64,000 nucleotides of DNA from Manduca sexta. Its lineage: Eukaryota > Arthropoda > Insecta > Lepidoptera > Sphingidae. Shown piece after piece: positions 25,401 through 34,849 of this stretch. The first letter of the stretch is position 1. Each line of letters begins with the position of its first letter. The notes below the pieces were generated by a model. It made no database searches, had not been told where the DNA came from, and saw only the letters and a program-made list of their open reading frames with translations. Both the position numbers and the translations under genes were made by a program. Location: assembly GCF_014839805.1 (NCBI RefSeq), contig NC_051120.1, forward strand, positions 6,944,001-7,008,000, written 5' to 3'.

Positions 25401-28400
25401 AAAGTTAATTATAATTTAATAGTCTTTTTATAGTTAATTCTTTATTTACGTCTAGTTTCTATAATATTAAAACTAGAAAGAAAACGGAGTTTAGGGAGGG
25501 AAAGCATGCTAGATTTTCATAAGAACAACCACTTATTTATAAGTAAATCATTGCACGTTAAAAATCCGCATAACATAGCACACTAAATTCAACAACAGTT
25601 GAACATATAATATTGTTTTTGACCTCATGACATAAGTCCATTTTACGTGTTTTATTGATATCTAAATACTTTATAAGGTGATAATGTGAATAATTCGTAC
25701 TAATTCCTTCCCAATCGAATTTCGGCTATGGCGGCCAATATCAACGAAGATCAGCAATGTACGCAGATAATATTATAGTTCATAAGTGTGTGCCCAATAC
25801 GCAGGTGCACTCTGTTCCTTCACTCTCACAATCTGGTGAGACATCAAACCGACATGACCCGAGAGAGATCAGGCGCAGGGCCAACGGCTTTACGAGCTTT
25901 CCGAGCTATCACACCGCTAACTTCCCGACCCTGGGCTGCGATTGAGTAATTTTTAAGATTCAAAAACCCAGTAACAAGTAATTGTTTTTGGCCCGGCTCT
26001 GAATTCGAACCCAGGACCTCAACGCGGTAGTCGTTCTCGCACCGTGTACTGCCACCGAGGCAATCAATTCGTGCTATAAATTGAATAGCACTGGCTTCAA
26101 AGAATGTTATTTCTTGCCTTTCTACAGAATCAACAATCTCAAGACGTTTGACAAATTTGGAAGTCTGCTCCAATAAAATCATTTTGGAATAACGCGTTGT
26201 TTCAAAGAAAATTTTCGTTTTGCAAGGTCACGGTATTTTCAAAGAGATTGTTTGAAGCTTCTAACTTCTATATGGCAGATATAGCCTTGATATTTTAACA
26301 AGGATCTTATGCAAGGTTTCCACATACATAAAATTGAATGTTTACTATTTGCATTACCATAAAATTCGAAGATTTTTGTAGTCTTAAACAAATCGTTTTT
26401 GAAGGATTATATTGAGGAAAACTAACCCATACGAATAGACATTAAATTTAACATCAAACACGATCAATCTTTTCCAAACAACTGTGACTAATTGCAATTG
26501 TTATGCTGGTGCATAAAACAACTACGAGTTATGAGACGCTGTTGAGCATGATTACTCTTTTTCCCCACTTTATCATTAAAGGGCATCCTAAAATAAAATA
26601 TTGAGCTTCCAAGCGCCATGCCTTGACAAATCGGTTATATTTATCATCTTTGACGCAACCATTAATATCTAAAAACTCTTCAGCTGATATTTTATCTCGT
26701 GTTTCATATTTATATTTAAAATACCTTGTATTTATAAATACTTGTGAGGCTGCTCGTTAGCATGCGAATGCGAACTTCACTTAATGACGTGGTTGAAATG
26801 ACGTATCGAACCCTCCTACGTTATTTATTTTAAAGCGTGGGACGCATTCAGTTCATGTAGCGACTGACTTAATATAAAAATAATGAAAAATAAAATAATA
26901 AAAAAAAAATATATTTTTATTATTTTATTATTAAGAACAGAGGTGACTTTAAGGGGAGGCAAACCGGGCCTCACGCTTACAGGGGCCTCACGCGATACCT
27001 TGATAAAGGTCCTTCCTTTTGTACAATCTTACCGATGAAACTATTAAAACCAGGGACCTTTTTTACTCCGCCCAAGTCCTCGCGTCGTTTTTTGCTTTCG
27101 CCTGGGGCCTCGCCTCCTTGAAGACCGTCGCTAGTCAGTGATAACAACGTGGAGTAAAGTGGTTACTAGTGGACAATCGATATGCCAGTAATATTCGGGA
27201 ACAGCCAGTACTTTTTCCGAAATAATACTTAACAGATCCACCCATACTTAGTGACAAGACAACGTTTTAAAGCGGATATAGCTCTTTGGCAGACAGCAAT
27301 AGCGTTTAAAAAATTTAAAATTGACAATATTGATTCAAAATTATATGCTGTACTTGAGCCATATTTTTTGTCTTACTACTTGCAAAGTGCGGTTTAATCC
27401 TTTACTAAAAATATGAAAAGACACCTCATTTGTCAAAATCGGTTCAGTTGACGACGTTAAAACATATTAAAATACATACGTACATACATAGCGTGTTAAA
27501 ATCACTACCCTTCTTTGCGTCACCGTAGTCGGGTAAAAACGATCCTCCATTTAATTAAATATATCCAGGATGGCTATTTAGGCAAGATCGAGTACTTAAT
27601 TCAAGTAGGACAAGCACAGAAAAAAAATAGAACACATTAAAAATCGGTAATGTATAATCTACCTAATTATATTCATTACATTTTAAAGCAATACCATCGT
27701 ACATTTGTAAAACAAGAAAGTGAAAAGACAATAGTGAGAATAACTTAGATCATATCACATATTCGTCGTGGTAAGGAAGTAGAGCATGAAGTGAATTACA
27801 ACGTTCAAGTTTTAACTTAGCGTGCGTTTAATTATTAGAGTCATAAGCGTTCGAATACTGAACTATTTGTCTTTAGACGTTCACAACTTAGTAATCTGTG
27901 TATTTTAGTATGTTCTCCTAGCAAACATAAGTTTTGTGATAGTAATGTCGTAAGAAATAATTAATGTTATTAGAAACAAATTGTCATTAGTCAATTTTTA
28001 CACAGCACGAGGCTTGTTCTATGTTAATCGTCTCATCTATATATATAAAAATGAATCCCTATTTCCCTTGGTCACGCCATCACGCGTGAACGGCTCGACC
28101 GATTTCACATTTTTTTTGTTGTGATTGTTATTGTCGGGAGAAGGTTCTTATGAAAGAAAAAAATTAAAAAATGGCGCGAAAAATTAGAAAATTTAAGAAA
28201 ACTTAACGAAAATGTTAATTTTATATAATTGTCAATTGTTTGAAATATCTGTCTGCGATTGATAGAATGCGCGCTGCAAATACATAGTTAAGACGGGACG
28301 TCTGTCGGGTCAGCTAGTAATTAGTGTTTTTCTGATTCAGTGTCGAAAGTATTCAGTACAACTCAATCCAATCTCATTCTTGTTTAATTCATGCTCTCGA

Positions 28401-31400
28401 CATCCAGATTCGACTCCCCTAGAATAACTTATTATTTAAATCTTTGACTTACTTCGGTAACAACTGGTAAAGCAGTTCCTCGCATTTCCTCTTCTCCTCA
28501 AGATAGTCTGACGTTCGTTCCTCCACCAAAGCCTCCAGATTGTTTGCGTACTGTTCCACTTGCGTCAGAAGCATATCCAGCCGAGTTGATGTTTCGCAGT
28601 CCCTGACGGCAAATTTACTTTGTCATACGTGACGTAAATATGAATGGTACAAATTACTTATACTTCGTGCAAGTTTCTTTGTTCTGAAGATGTATAAGAT
28701 ATTTATTTATTTAATATTTGGGAAAGAAACAGAAGATATCTAAAATAAATGACAAAAGCATGAGTAAAATCAATAACATTATTTGTAATACAATGAAAGA
28801 AATGTGACAAAAATTAAATAAAATCACATTCGAAAGAAAACAAATTATTAGGTTAAATTATGCGGATTTCGTATGAGGAACAATTTCATTTAATAGATAT
28901 TATGAATATGATCTAGTAGAAATTCGTTTAATACCTTAGAACAATAAATCAATGCTGGTTTTAATGTTTTTTCTTGTATCCGTAAGGCTCATGGCTCATA
29001 AAACTAACATATAGTACATAGTAGTACTTACTTGTTGATTCTGTGTATGTTTTCTTTGAGTGCGGAGAAATCTGGACGGTCGTCATCCGGCAAGGTCCAG
29101 GGTGGTTCCCCGGTGAGGGACTGGCGTGGTGACGCTGAGAGCGGTGAAGTGCCGCGGTTACGCATCTCCGCGCTACCTGTGTGACGAATTTAAATAGGTT
29201 AATATAAATATTGGATGATAATTCTCAGGTTAAAGAATTTTATTCTCAAAAAGACAAATAAGTCACTTACATGAGAATAACATCACAAAGGGTTCTAAGG
29301 GTGCGATCTATAGTCAGTGATAGTTCTTTTTTTTAATCAATATCTCCTCAGTTCCTAACAATATTACTATAATATGTTTTCATAGTATAAATACAGGCCT
29401 ACTGACAAGGTGACGAGGACATACCTTTATTCACTACGCTAGCAAGAACGTATTGACATGCTTGCTTGATTCCTCAGAACAATGACAAGCATAGAAGTAA
29501 CACTATGACATTTGAGTGTACTCTGTCTTAGACAGCAAGAAATTTCATTGTGTTGCGACCCCTTCTGACATCTTATCGATATCGATAGATGCTTTGTCTA
29601 TCGGCTATGGTAAATTCATAGACCTGCTAAAATAAACACTTTTCGGTCAGTCAACTACAAACCGTTGCAAATTGCTATTTTAGATAAAGGCTAAAAAAAT
29701 ATATCAAAACCCTGATTTGGTATTCAAGTACCAAAATAAATCTGGGTATATAACAGCATTCGGTAAAAAGCTGTTAAATTACAATAAACTATAAAACTAC
29801 CGGCGTTCTTCGAGCTAAATTTTGTCCAATTTTCATTTGCTATTTACAGCAGTTTCCATGCCTTCCGAAACGTCATTTACTAAACACAAAAATGGTTTAG
29901 CATTTACATTATTGAATTAAGAAAATTTTAGTAATTTCGGAAGGAATGGAAACCGCTGTAAGTAACAAACAAGAAATCGGCCGGAATTTCATCTAGGAGA
30001 AAGCCAGTACGCCTTCTGTTCTTTTCTGACTTTCTTAGGCATTAAAAGGTACCCAAGAGGTGGGATTTGACAGAAGCTACTAAAATGGGACAGTAAAATT
30101 AGAACACAGCGGTATCATTCATGTCTCATATGTTTGATAACTTATTTCAATGTTAATAAAACTTTGTCGAAATGCTTAGAGCAAACACGGTGCTGTTTTT
30201 TCCAATGCCAATTGGGACGAGCTATGGAAACGATCCATTTTTGCCTCATAGCATCATCTGTGGGGAATCTGCAATGAAACACATTGTATGAAACACATTA
30301 TGAAAATCAGGTAGTTTCCTCGATCCCAGCCTTTGCGCACGGTTTCCAAGTAGCTTTTACCACTACACCACCGTATGTTGAAAGTAAAAGGCAATTTATG
30401 CAAAAATAATAAACTACAATATATACTAACATCTATGTTATCGACAGAATATGCAGCACAATACTATTGAAGACGACTACGTAAATTGGTAAAAATGAAA
30501 AATACTTAACAATGACTGGATCGAATGGCCAACAGCAGATTATAATATGACTACAGCATAATAAAGTATAATTAATAACACTTTTTGCACTTATGTACAG
30601 GGTTTAAGCAAATATATTAGGTTTTTGTTTACTCACCGATGGAAGCTGATGATTTCAGTTTCATTTTCTTTACGAGAAGAATGAGATTTACACCCCACAA
30701 TAACGCAGGCCATTGCTTGTTCCTATGGCTATATTTTACTTAAACAGCACTGTGTATTTATTAAAATTAACAACAAAAATATTACACAACAGGTAGCCAC
30801 TTTTGAAAAGCACGCGCTGAAGTATAATGTAACAAAATTATGTGGGCGCGTTTGTGACATTGTTTTGAGATTGGCAAGTAGGAACATTTGACATTTTATT
30901 TGCTTTTTAATTCGGCATCATAAAGATGACCAAAGGTAACCATTTGATTATTTTAAAGTGTACGCAAGCCGACCTTCGCAACATAATATTTGTCTCGTTT
31001 TTTTCAACGGTTTTGACCTATTTGAAAAAATAAGATAAGTATATGAGGGTAATTTAGATTCCTTCTATGCTTGTTCTTGTTCTGAGCTTGATTCTTATAT
31101 AATTCCATAGATATTTTGTCGAATTTTGACAGATTTCATAAATAACAATTTAGTCTGTACAGTTTAGTTTACGATTTAATAAAGAAATAAATGTTTTACT
31201 TAGAAGAGGTCAGCAGATCCAGTTTAACTGACCAGAATAATTCTCGCTATGCAATCATATATAGTCAATGACATATCAGGTCCATCATAATCAAAATATT
31301 GTCTAATGGTTAACATATCAGGTACATTATTATTACAAAATCGCCTGATGGCATAAAAATATATAAAAGTGTAGCGTATTGTCCTACAGCTCAAGTTAAA

Positions 31401-33543
31401 TCTTATAATAAGACTGGCGCTGTAAACAATAAAAAGATCTAAAGGGCTGTTCGGATAACTGGACCGTGATTAAAGTGTTCGCATTCATATAGTATTGCAA
31501 AGCCTTGCCCTTTTACGTTTCATTAAACATTAATAATGAATAAATTTAATATCATCTTTATTTTCATTTCACAGTGGTTATAAGATGACGCGCAGACGGT
31601 GGTAACAATCCGTAAGAGCTTGCAGCATCGGTGCGATATCACACCTATAACATTGTCAAAAAGTTCGATAAAAAATCTAAATATCAATTAACCTGCTATT
31701 TGAAATATCAATCTGAAACCAGAATCATCAAATATTTTCGGAAAAGCGGAGGAAAAAGGTCCTTTATATAAGTTTGTAGCACCTGACAGACCTTCGATAA
31801 ATTCACTTCGAGTGCGTCCCAAAACTGTTACTGAACCTTATAATTCAGCGCAGAGACAATTTATAAAAATCACCCACTGACAACGTTTTCCGGTAAAAAA
31901 GGACCTGTTTGTGGGTTTCCTAGCGCATTCTCGTTTAATATTACCTTTTTTATGAATATTCTGGTAGTAAATCAGTTGTACTTACATTTTTCGTTTAAAA
32001 AACTAGACTATGGGCTTTTTAAAATCATAGTAAAATGCTTATAAAATATAGGGTCATTGTGACAATGCGTTAATTAATGAAACTACGTGGTCTTACCACG
32101 CACGCTATACAACTCCACCGGGGCATATTGTTATAAAGCGATATAATGAAATGCCTATCAACGAAGTAGTAATAATCATGCTGATTAAAGGATTTTTTTT
32201 TCCTGCTCAGTGAAGTGACCCCATTGAACCAGATGGTAAGTAAAGTGGGGTCCAATAGAGTGTCGACTGACGAGAGATGATTACCGCTCGACAGTTGACA
32301 CAATTATGCCGGCATTGGGCACTGGGCATTTTTTTGCTACCGGGAGGGCTTACAACTTAGTGTACCACGGTGTCCTCGTGCTGATTAGGAAACTTCTTAC
32401 ACCCTCAAAATTCTTATCGAGAACTTCTCAGGTATGCAGGTTTCCTCACGACGTTTTCTTCCCCATTAAAGCAAGCGATAATTCACAAAGAATACACATA
32501 ACTTTAAAAAAGTTGGAGGTGCGTGCCCTTGAGTTTTTAACTCGTGAACATTCGTTTCAGCAGTCCGTTCCACTCCCAAATAGACTATCACCGCTTTTGA
32601 CGTTACAAATAAATCACTAAAAGCCTAAGATACGATATTCTACGCGGCATGTTAAATATTGTATCATGCGATATAATTTATTGGCTTAGTGTCTTACGGA
32701 ATAATTTCATATATACGTATCCAAGCTTAGTCCCGGGGGAATAAATATAAATAGATACGCAAGATACTTTCAGAGGAAACATATATTTAACGGAGGGAAA
32801 GATGTTTCTATTCCTTAAGGGATAAGGGAAACAGTCATTATATCCGAAGCTTTCGAATTTCTTTAATGTTTCTTATAATATATATTGATAATATCAGACC
32901 TGTATTACATACTGTCAGTCTAATGGTTGTCTGATAGAGATCGCCTCGAGCGATAAGACCGCCATTTGTACCACCGATATTTAAATAATTTCCATGATAT
33001 TTATAGGTATACATTTTTTTTATTGTAATACTTATGGTGTACAATAAAGTTTTAAAATAATAAATAATAATAAAATAATGTCCCACTGGTGGGCACGGGC
33101 CTCCTCTACTACTAGAAGGGAATAGGCCTCAGTCCATCACGCTGGCTTAGAACGGATTCGCAGACTTCACTAACCATCAAAATTTGTATAAAGAACTTTT
33201 CAGATAGCGACCAAAGTATAGTTCAGCCTGTATGTATCCGGTTTCAACAGGCCGGCATAATTGTCTCGACTACCGAAGGGCAGTCGTCTCTCGTCAGTCG
33301 ACATTCTATTGGACCTCACTCCACTCACCATCAGGTGTAGTGGGGTCACTGCCGTGCTCATATATTAAAAAAAAGATATACTATTAGCAAAAGAACAAAT
33401 TTCTTACGTTTAAATTTATCTTCGAGAATGGCTGCGCAGTAGTCGCAGGCAAGAGTGCAGTGTGGCCGACGCATTTCGAGCAGGGGGCTGACCGCCCGCC
33501 GGGGACTCGGCGAGTCCGCCCCACCAGGCGGCACAAGCGACAT
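15908..33543 (-). CDS. Receptor-like guanylate cyclase, intracellular form, seven coding exons, 500 aa
   Basis: The enzyme should convert GTP to cyclic GMP. Joining exons 33543-33408, 29176-29032, 28602-28453, 23177-22985, 21359-21185, 16782-16592 and 16420-15908 gives one frame of 500 residues with consistent phases and GT..AG introns. Residues 1-71 are Pro/Ser-rich with Cys at 29, 33 and 36. Residues 79-94 (RPDF...RINK) match the very end of a kinase-homology domain. Residues 95-144 are the dimerisation coiled coil ([13 protein letters not shown]). Residues 145-343 are the class III catalytic domain with metal Asp170 (YFSDIIGF) and Asp214 (ETIGDAYM), guanine-selecting Glu210 and Cys282, and Asn289 and Arg293 (NTASR). 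Residues 344-500 form a polar tail. There is no signal peptide, membrane span or full kinase-homology domain, so a cytosolic homodimer is inferred. Manduca MsGC-I is, from memory, a described receptor-like cyclase without extracellular and membrane parts; orthology is untested. Unseen upstream coding exons remain possible. Confidence 0.88.
16592..16782 (-). CDS. Guanylate cyclase exon 6 (catalytic core, second half)
   Basis: It encodes [19 protein letters not shown] followed by [10 protein letters not shown] and ends at GEITMK. Cys282 contacts guanine, and Asn289 and Arg293 are the transition-state residues of class III cyclases. The donor is AAA|GTAAGT at 16591 and the acceptor is CCATAG before 16782. 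The first two bases complete a Gly codon begun in exon 5. All key residues are intact. Confidence 0.95.
18413..18660 (-). repeat. Dispersed repeat family B
   Basis: GGGTCCAATAGAGAA, CGACATAATTATGCCGGCC and CGCTATCCAGGCGGATATAA are the reversed family B blocks. A better copy is at 55128-55385. Confidence 0.7.
19538..19795 (+). mobile_element. SINE family C copy
   Basis: GACTGCTTCGGTGGCATAGT head, GAGGTCCTAGGTTCAAGCCC (B-box-like), CTGCTCAGTATCAGCCC and a TGTGTGTGTG tail. Closely similar to 50025-50288. Confidence 0.8.
21185..21359 (-). CDS. Guanylate cyclase exon 5 (catalytic core, middle)
   Basis: It encodes [19 protein letters not shown] through [10 protein letters not shown]. It carries Glu210 (guanine-specifying) and Asp214 (second metal ligand). 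The acceptor is TTCTACAAG and the donor is ACAG|GTAA, phase 1. Compared with vertebrate natriuretic-peptide receptors the segment is strongly conserved. Confidence 0.95.
21497..21680 (-). repeat. Dispersed repeat family E
   Basis: Reversed it gives GGTGAAGCGTCCATACAAC, CCGGCTTCCCTTTTA and a TTCGCCACTGGGCTTCCC end. It lies about 140 bp upstream of cyclase exon 5 within intron 4. Confidence 0.6.
21800..21905 (+). repeat. Dispersed repeat family F
   Basis: AATTATAATATAAAAAACCG, GATAAAATCCGAAAAATAG and CTAACATTCGCGTAAACATA match the family. Confidence 0.65.
22477..22590 (-). repeat. Probable LINE 3' tail
   Basis: TTTATTTATTTATT followed by ACAGGCGGACTTAATGCC and CTCTCCTAGTCAACC resembles the 3' end of a CR1-type LINE widespread in moths and butterflies, in reverse orientation. 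No reverse transcriptase remains. The following 22640-22740 is AT-rich simple sequence. Confidence 0.5.
22985..23177 (-). CDS. Guanylate cyclase exon 4 (catalytic core, first half)
   Basis: It encodes [39 protein letters not shown] and ends at ENFDVYK. Asp170 in YFSDIIGF is the first metal-binding aspartate. The acceptor is TTTTTGCCAG and the donor is AAG|GTACGTAC. The first base completes the Lys codon begun in exon 3. An overlapping open frame in another phase is a shadow. Confidence 0.95.
23363..23583 (-). mobile_element. Short Helitron, minus orientation
   Basis: It begins A|CTAGCTTTTGGTCGCGG and ends TATAGA|T, which are the reversed CTAG and TC termini inserted between A and T. The body has the CCGTTCATTAGATTTTG and CAGACAGA blocks of the family. 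It lies in cyclase intron 3. Confidence 0.7.
23674..24034. mobile_element. MITE with ACAGGGTCATTTTGACAT terminal repeats, full length
   Basis: The left end is ATACAGGGTCATTTTGACAT and the right end is ATGTCAAATCGACCCTGTAT. The interior matches 4155-4516 on one side and 6340-6562 on the other, so this copy links the fragments into one family of about 360 bp. Confidence 0.75.
24290..24540 (-). repeat. Dispersed repeat family B
   Basis: GGGTCCAATAGAATCTCGAC, ATAATTATGCCGGAAC, GGAACGCGAAACACTTACG and CGCTATCCGGGTGGATATAA are in family order, reversed. Confidence 0.75.
25735..26065 (-). mobile_element. SINE family D (tRNA-headed)
   Basis: Reversed, the head reads GATTGCCTCGGTGGCAGT, followed by GAGGTCCTGGGTTCGAATTC with a clear B box. 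The tail half (AGGCGCAGGGCCAACGGC region) recurs at 63057-63225. Confidence 0.65.
26884..26933. repeat. AT-only inverted repeat
   Basis: TGAAAAATAAAATAATAAAA and TTTTATTATTTTATTATT flank an A/T run and can pair over about 19 bases. Simple sequence is the likely explanation. Confidence 0.6.
28036..28317 (+). mobile_element. Short Helitron with intact ends
   Basis: It starts A|TCTATATATATAAAAATGA and ends GTCTGTCGGGTCAGCTAG|T, the TC and CTAG termini of Helitrons inserted between A and T. It lies 135 bp from cyclase exon 3 and is about 282 bp long. Confidence 0.75.
28453..28602 (-). CDS. Guanylate cyclase exon 3 (dimerisation / signalling helix)
   Basis: It encodes a helical segment with [20 protein letters not shown] and then [16 protein letters not shown], which is the coiled-coil linker of receptor cyclases leading into the catalytic domain. 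The acceptor is GCCGTCAG and the donor is CCGAA|GTAAGTC. It contains no ATG-initiated frame of useful length, so it is found only by motif and splice phase. Confidence 0.93.
29032..29176 (-). CDS. Guanylate cyclase exon 2 (Ser/Pro-rich linker and kinase-homology remnant)
   Basis: It encodes [20 protein letters not shown], then [18 protein letters not shown] and IHRINK. The RPDF...RINK part equals the last 16 or so residues of a receptor-cyclase kinase-homology domain, but the preceding residues are a Ser/Pro-rich linker instead of a kinase lobe. The acceptor is GTCACACAG and the donor is ACAA|GTAAGT. The TSP and ASPR sequences are possible proline-directed phosphorylation sites (inference). 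Confidence 0.88.
29842..29964. repeat. Imperfect inverted repeat, about 29-bp arms
   Basis: ATTTACAGCAGTTTCCATGC at 29842 and GGAATGGAAACCGCTGTAAG at about 29943 pair with a few mismatches around a 65-base spacer. It is probably a decayed MITE. Confidence 0.6.
30142..30268 (-). CDS. THAP gene exon 2
   Basis: The acceptor TTTCATTGCAG is followed by the bases completing Arg26 and then [18 protein letters not shown]. The exon continues [15 protein letters not shown], carrying the Cys and His of the C2CH centre, then DKVLLTLK and a stop. Confidence 0.72.
30142..30713 (-). CDS. THAP zinc-finger domain protein, two exons, 67 aa
   Basis: Exon 1 (30713-30637) and exon 2 (30268-30142) join through GT..AG in phase 2. 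The product has the C2CH THAP signature: MACVIVGC gives C3-X4-C8, and HRVCSKHF gives C55-X2-H58. The expected SFHRFP (residues 23-28), Trp37 and Phe59 are also present. THAP domains bind specific DNA and occur in transcription regulators and P-element-type transposases. The ATG at 30713 has A at -3. The frame stops at TAA only eight codons after HF, before the usual C-terminal AVPTIF-type motif. It is therefore either a minimal protein, a gene whose later exon I missed (no good donor is visible), or a truncated copy. It lies within a cyclase intron on the same strand. Confidence 0.72.
30637..30713 (-). CDS. THAP gene exon 1
   Basis: Twenty-five codons, [15 protein letters not shown] through EIISFH, end in CG before the donor GTGAGTAAAC. 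The first two zinc-binding cysteines are here. Stops precede the ATG in frame, so this is the start of the protein. Confidence 0.72.
32046..32080 (+). repeat. MITE left-end fragment
   Basis: ATATAGGGTCATTGTGACAA is a diverged copy of the ACAGGGTCATTTTGACAT terminal repeat; no right end is found. Confidence 0.4.
32188..32320 (-). repeat. Dispersed repeat family B, 3' half
   Basis: GGGGTCCAATAGAGTGTCGA, CTGACGAGAGATGATTACC and CACAATTATGCCGGC match the family, reversed. Confidence 0.7.
32395..32595 (-). mobile_element. SINE family A, 5' two-thirds
   Basis: Reversed it ends in GCGGTGATAGTCTATTTGGG with ATTCACAAAGAATACACATA and GAGGAAACCTGCATACC in the body. The tRNA-like boxes are degenerate. 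Confidence 0.65.
33066..33204 (-). repeat. SINE family A, 3' part
   Basis: TGTCCCACTGGTGGGCACGG, GGCCTCCTCTACTACTAG and GACTTCACTAACCATCAAAA match the family 3' half. It abuts a family B copy at 33205. Confidence 0.65.
33205..33370 (+). repeat. Dispersed repeat family B
   Basis: AACAGGCCGGCATAATTGTC, CTCGTCAGTCGACATTCTAT and CAGGTGTAGTGGGGTCACTG in family order, ending in a TATATTAAAAAAAA tail 40 bp from the donor side of cyclase exon 1. Confidence 0.75.
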
Positions 33544-33547
33544 TTTA
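33408..33547 (-). CDS. Guanylate cyclase first coding exon (start codon at 33543)
   Basis: An acceptor TTTGTTTACAG is followed by TAAAATG, and the ATG at 33543-33541 opens a GC-rich frame of 45 codons beginning [16 protein letters not shown]. The donor AAAC|GTAAGAA leaves one base that joins exactly in phase to exon 2. Cys29, Cys33 and Cys36 (HCTLACDYC) resemble half of a metal-binding motif, but no partner cysteines are visible. The ATG has A at -3, a good insect context. An upstream coding exon cannot be excluded, because TAAA before the ATG would read through in that frame. Confidence 0.75.
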
Positions 33548-34780
33548 CTGTAAACAAAAATAAGCATAAATGCTGCTGATAATATCAAGTAAATAAATAT
33601 GCTCGTCGCTTTTTCAGTATAAATAAGTTTTCCTGAGATAAAATCTCACTTTCTGTGAATAAAAAGTAGCTCTACCTGGAACATGATCTCTCTCTGTGAA
33701 AGGTTTCATTCAAATTCATTCAATTCGTTTTAACTAACTTTTTTTTATTTCTTTGAAGCCGAGACTAACTTGCCGTTCGCCTGATGGTAAGCGATACGAC
33801 CGCCCTACAAAAACAACTTCAAAACATATACAAACATTTTACGTATAATTTTAGTAAGATAATAATATTAGCAGAAGGTGCTTACTACCCTGTCAACTTG
33901 CTCAAGCCGATAGCTTTAACCATGAAAGTAACTAAACAAATAGAATACAGATACTATATTTTCTAATGTAACGTAAACTCGTGAAAGGCTCGACAAGGCA
34001 CGAGGTAACCCGAGATGCTTTGGCCAGGCCATGAGTGGTCCTCCTTCGCATGAGAGTCAATACTCTATCTACCTTTAAAGATCTAATGCAAAGAGTGCTT
34101 TCTAAAGCTTATCACGAACCATTAAAAGCTTTATTTTTAATATAAAATGATTTTATCGCGATTTTTTATATAATAATTTTCTCCCGACGTTTCGAAGACT
34201 TTGCAGCCTTTGGTCACGGGGAATCTGTTGAGATTTTTATTTTTGATTAAGAGCTTTATTTTTGAGATACTCTTTCTTGGAAAATAATGTCGATTTTTCA
34301 GGTACCTACTGACTATAAATATCTCCGTAGATTTCCACAGTGACCTTAATTAAAATTACGCCCACAGAATTTACGTACTTCACCATCAGGTGCAGTCGAG
34401 TCACTTTGTAGTACACGTACATACATAACTGATAAAGTGAATGTCGTTTATAAAAAATATTTTTAATTTTGTAATCATTCTAAAGAGCTGAAAACATTAA
34501 AAACTCCAAGACCATCAGTAATACCTATCAAATTTAATATTCTTCTCCAGTCGATATAATTATGCCGGTCTGTTCGAAACGGATATTCATATAACTACTA
34601 ATTTCAGAATGCATCTCATGTGCCCCTAATTGGAGTTTACGCCTTGTACCCTGTATCTAGAGTTTACAGTTCGGTGGACGCTATCAATCCAGCTCCTAAC
34701 ATTGCATCGAATTTTTATTTTACATTAGTCTATATTATCAAATCATGCAGGCTATGCTTCATTCAATTTCATTCACTTAC
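33548..34780 (-). other. Proposed 5' untranslated intron of the guanylate cyclase gene
   Basis: It lies between the proposed first exon (donor at 34780) and the acceptor at 33548. It holds a LINE-tail-like CTTGCCGTTCGCCTGATGG block near 33770, a family F copy (34140-34235) and family B pieces (34380-34420, 34545-34720). No coding exon is seen. Confidence 0.4.
34140..34235 (-). repeat. Dispersed repeat family F
   Basis: AAAATGATTTTATCGCGATT, CTCCCGACGTTTCGAAGACT and TTGCAGCCTTTGGTCACGGG are the reversed family blocks. Confidence 0.65.
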
Positions 34781-34842
34781 GCGCCTAGATTTACGATCTT
34801 CAATTTCTATAATCCAATTCCTTGTAGTTTCGCTTCAACTGA
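34781..34842 (-). promoter_or_regulatory. Candidate core promoter and untranslated first exon of the guanylate cyclase gene
   Basis: On the minus strand an initiator-like TCAGTT lies at 34842-34837. It is followed about 55 bases later by a strong splice donor, TAGGCGC|GTAAGTGAAT, at 34780. The next acceptor downstream is the one in front of TAAAATG at 33547. A TGACGTG element (CRE-like, about 34901-34907) and a CAGCTG E-box (about 34939) lie upstream in locally GC-richer DNA. This is read from motifs only; there is no transcript evidence. Confidence 0.4.
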
Positions 34843-34849
34843 AACTCCG

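Larger units (their letters stand above)
23178..28452 (-). other. Guanylate cyclase intron 3 (5.3 kb)
   Basis: This long intron holds the Helitron, MITE, family B and SINE D insertions listed separately. The stretches 24540-25730 and 26070-28030 show no gene. A GC-richer segment around 26935-27145 contains two copies of GGGGCCTC and may be a decayed transposon end. Confidence 0.8.
29177..33407 (-). other. Guanylate cyclase intron 1 of the coding region (4.2 kb), hosting a nested gene
   Basis: It separates coding exons 1 and 2. It contains the THAP gene (30142-30713), an inverted repeat at 29842-29964, and SINE A and family B fragments between 32.1 and 33.4 kb. The stretch 30930-32040 shows no recognisable coding sequence. 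Confidence 0.75.

Noticed and set aside
30926..30936. Plus-strand ATGACCAAAG followed by GTAACC, as in the first exon of ribosomal protein L37 genes
   Set aside because: No second exon encoding the rest of that protein follows in the next kilobase; ten bases are too few to call a gene.
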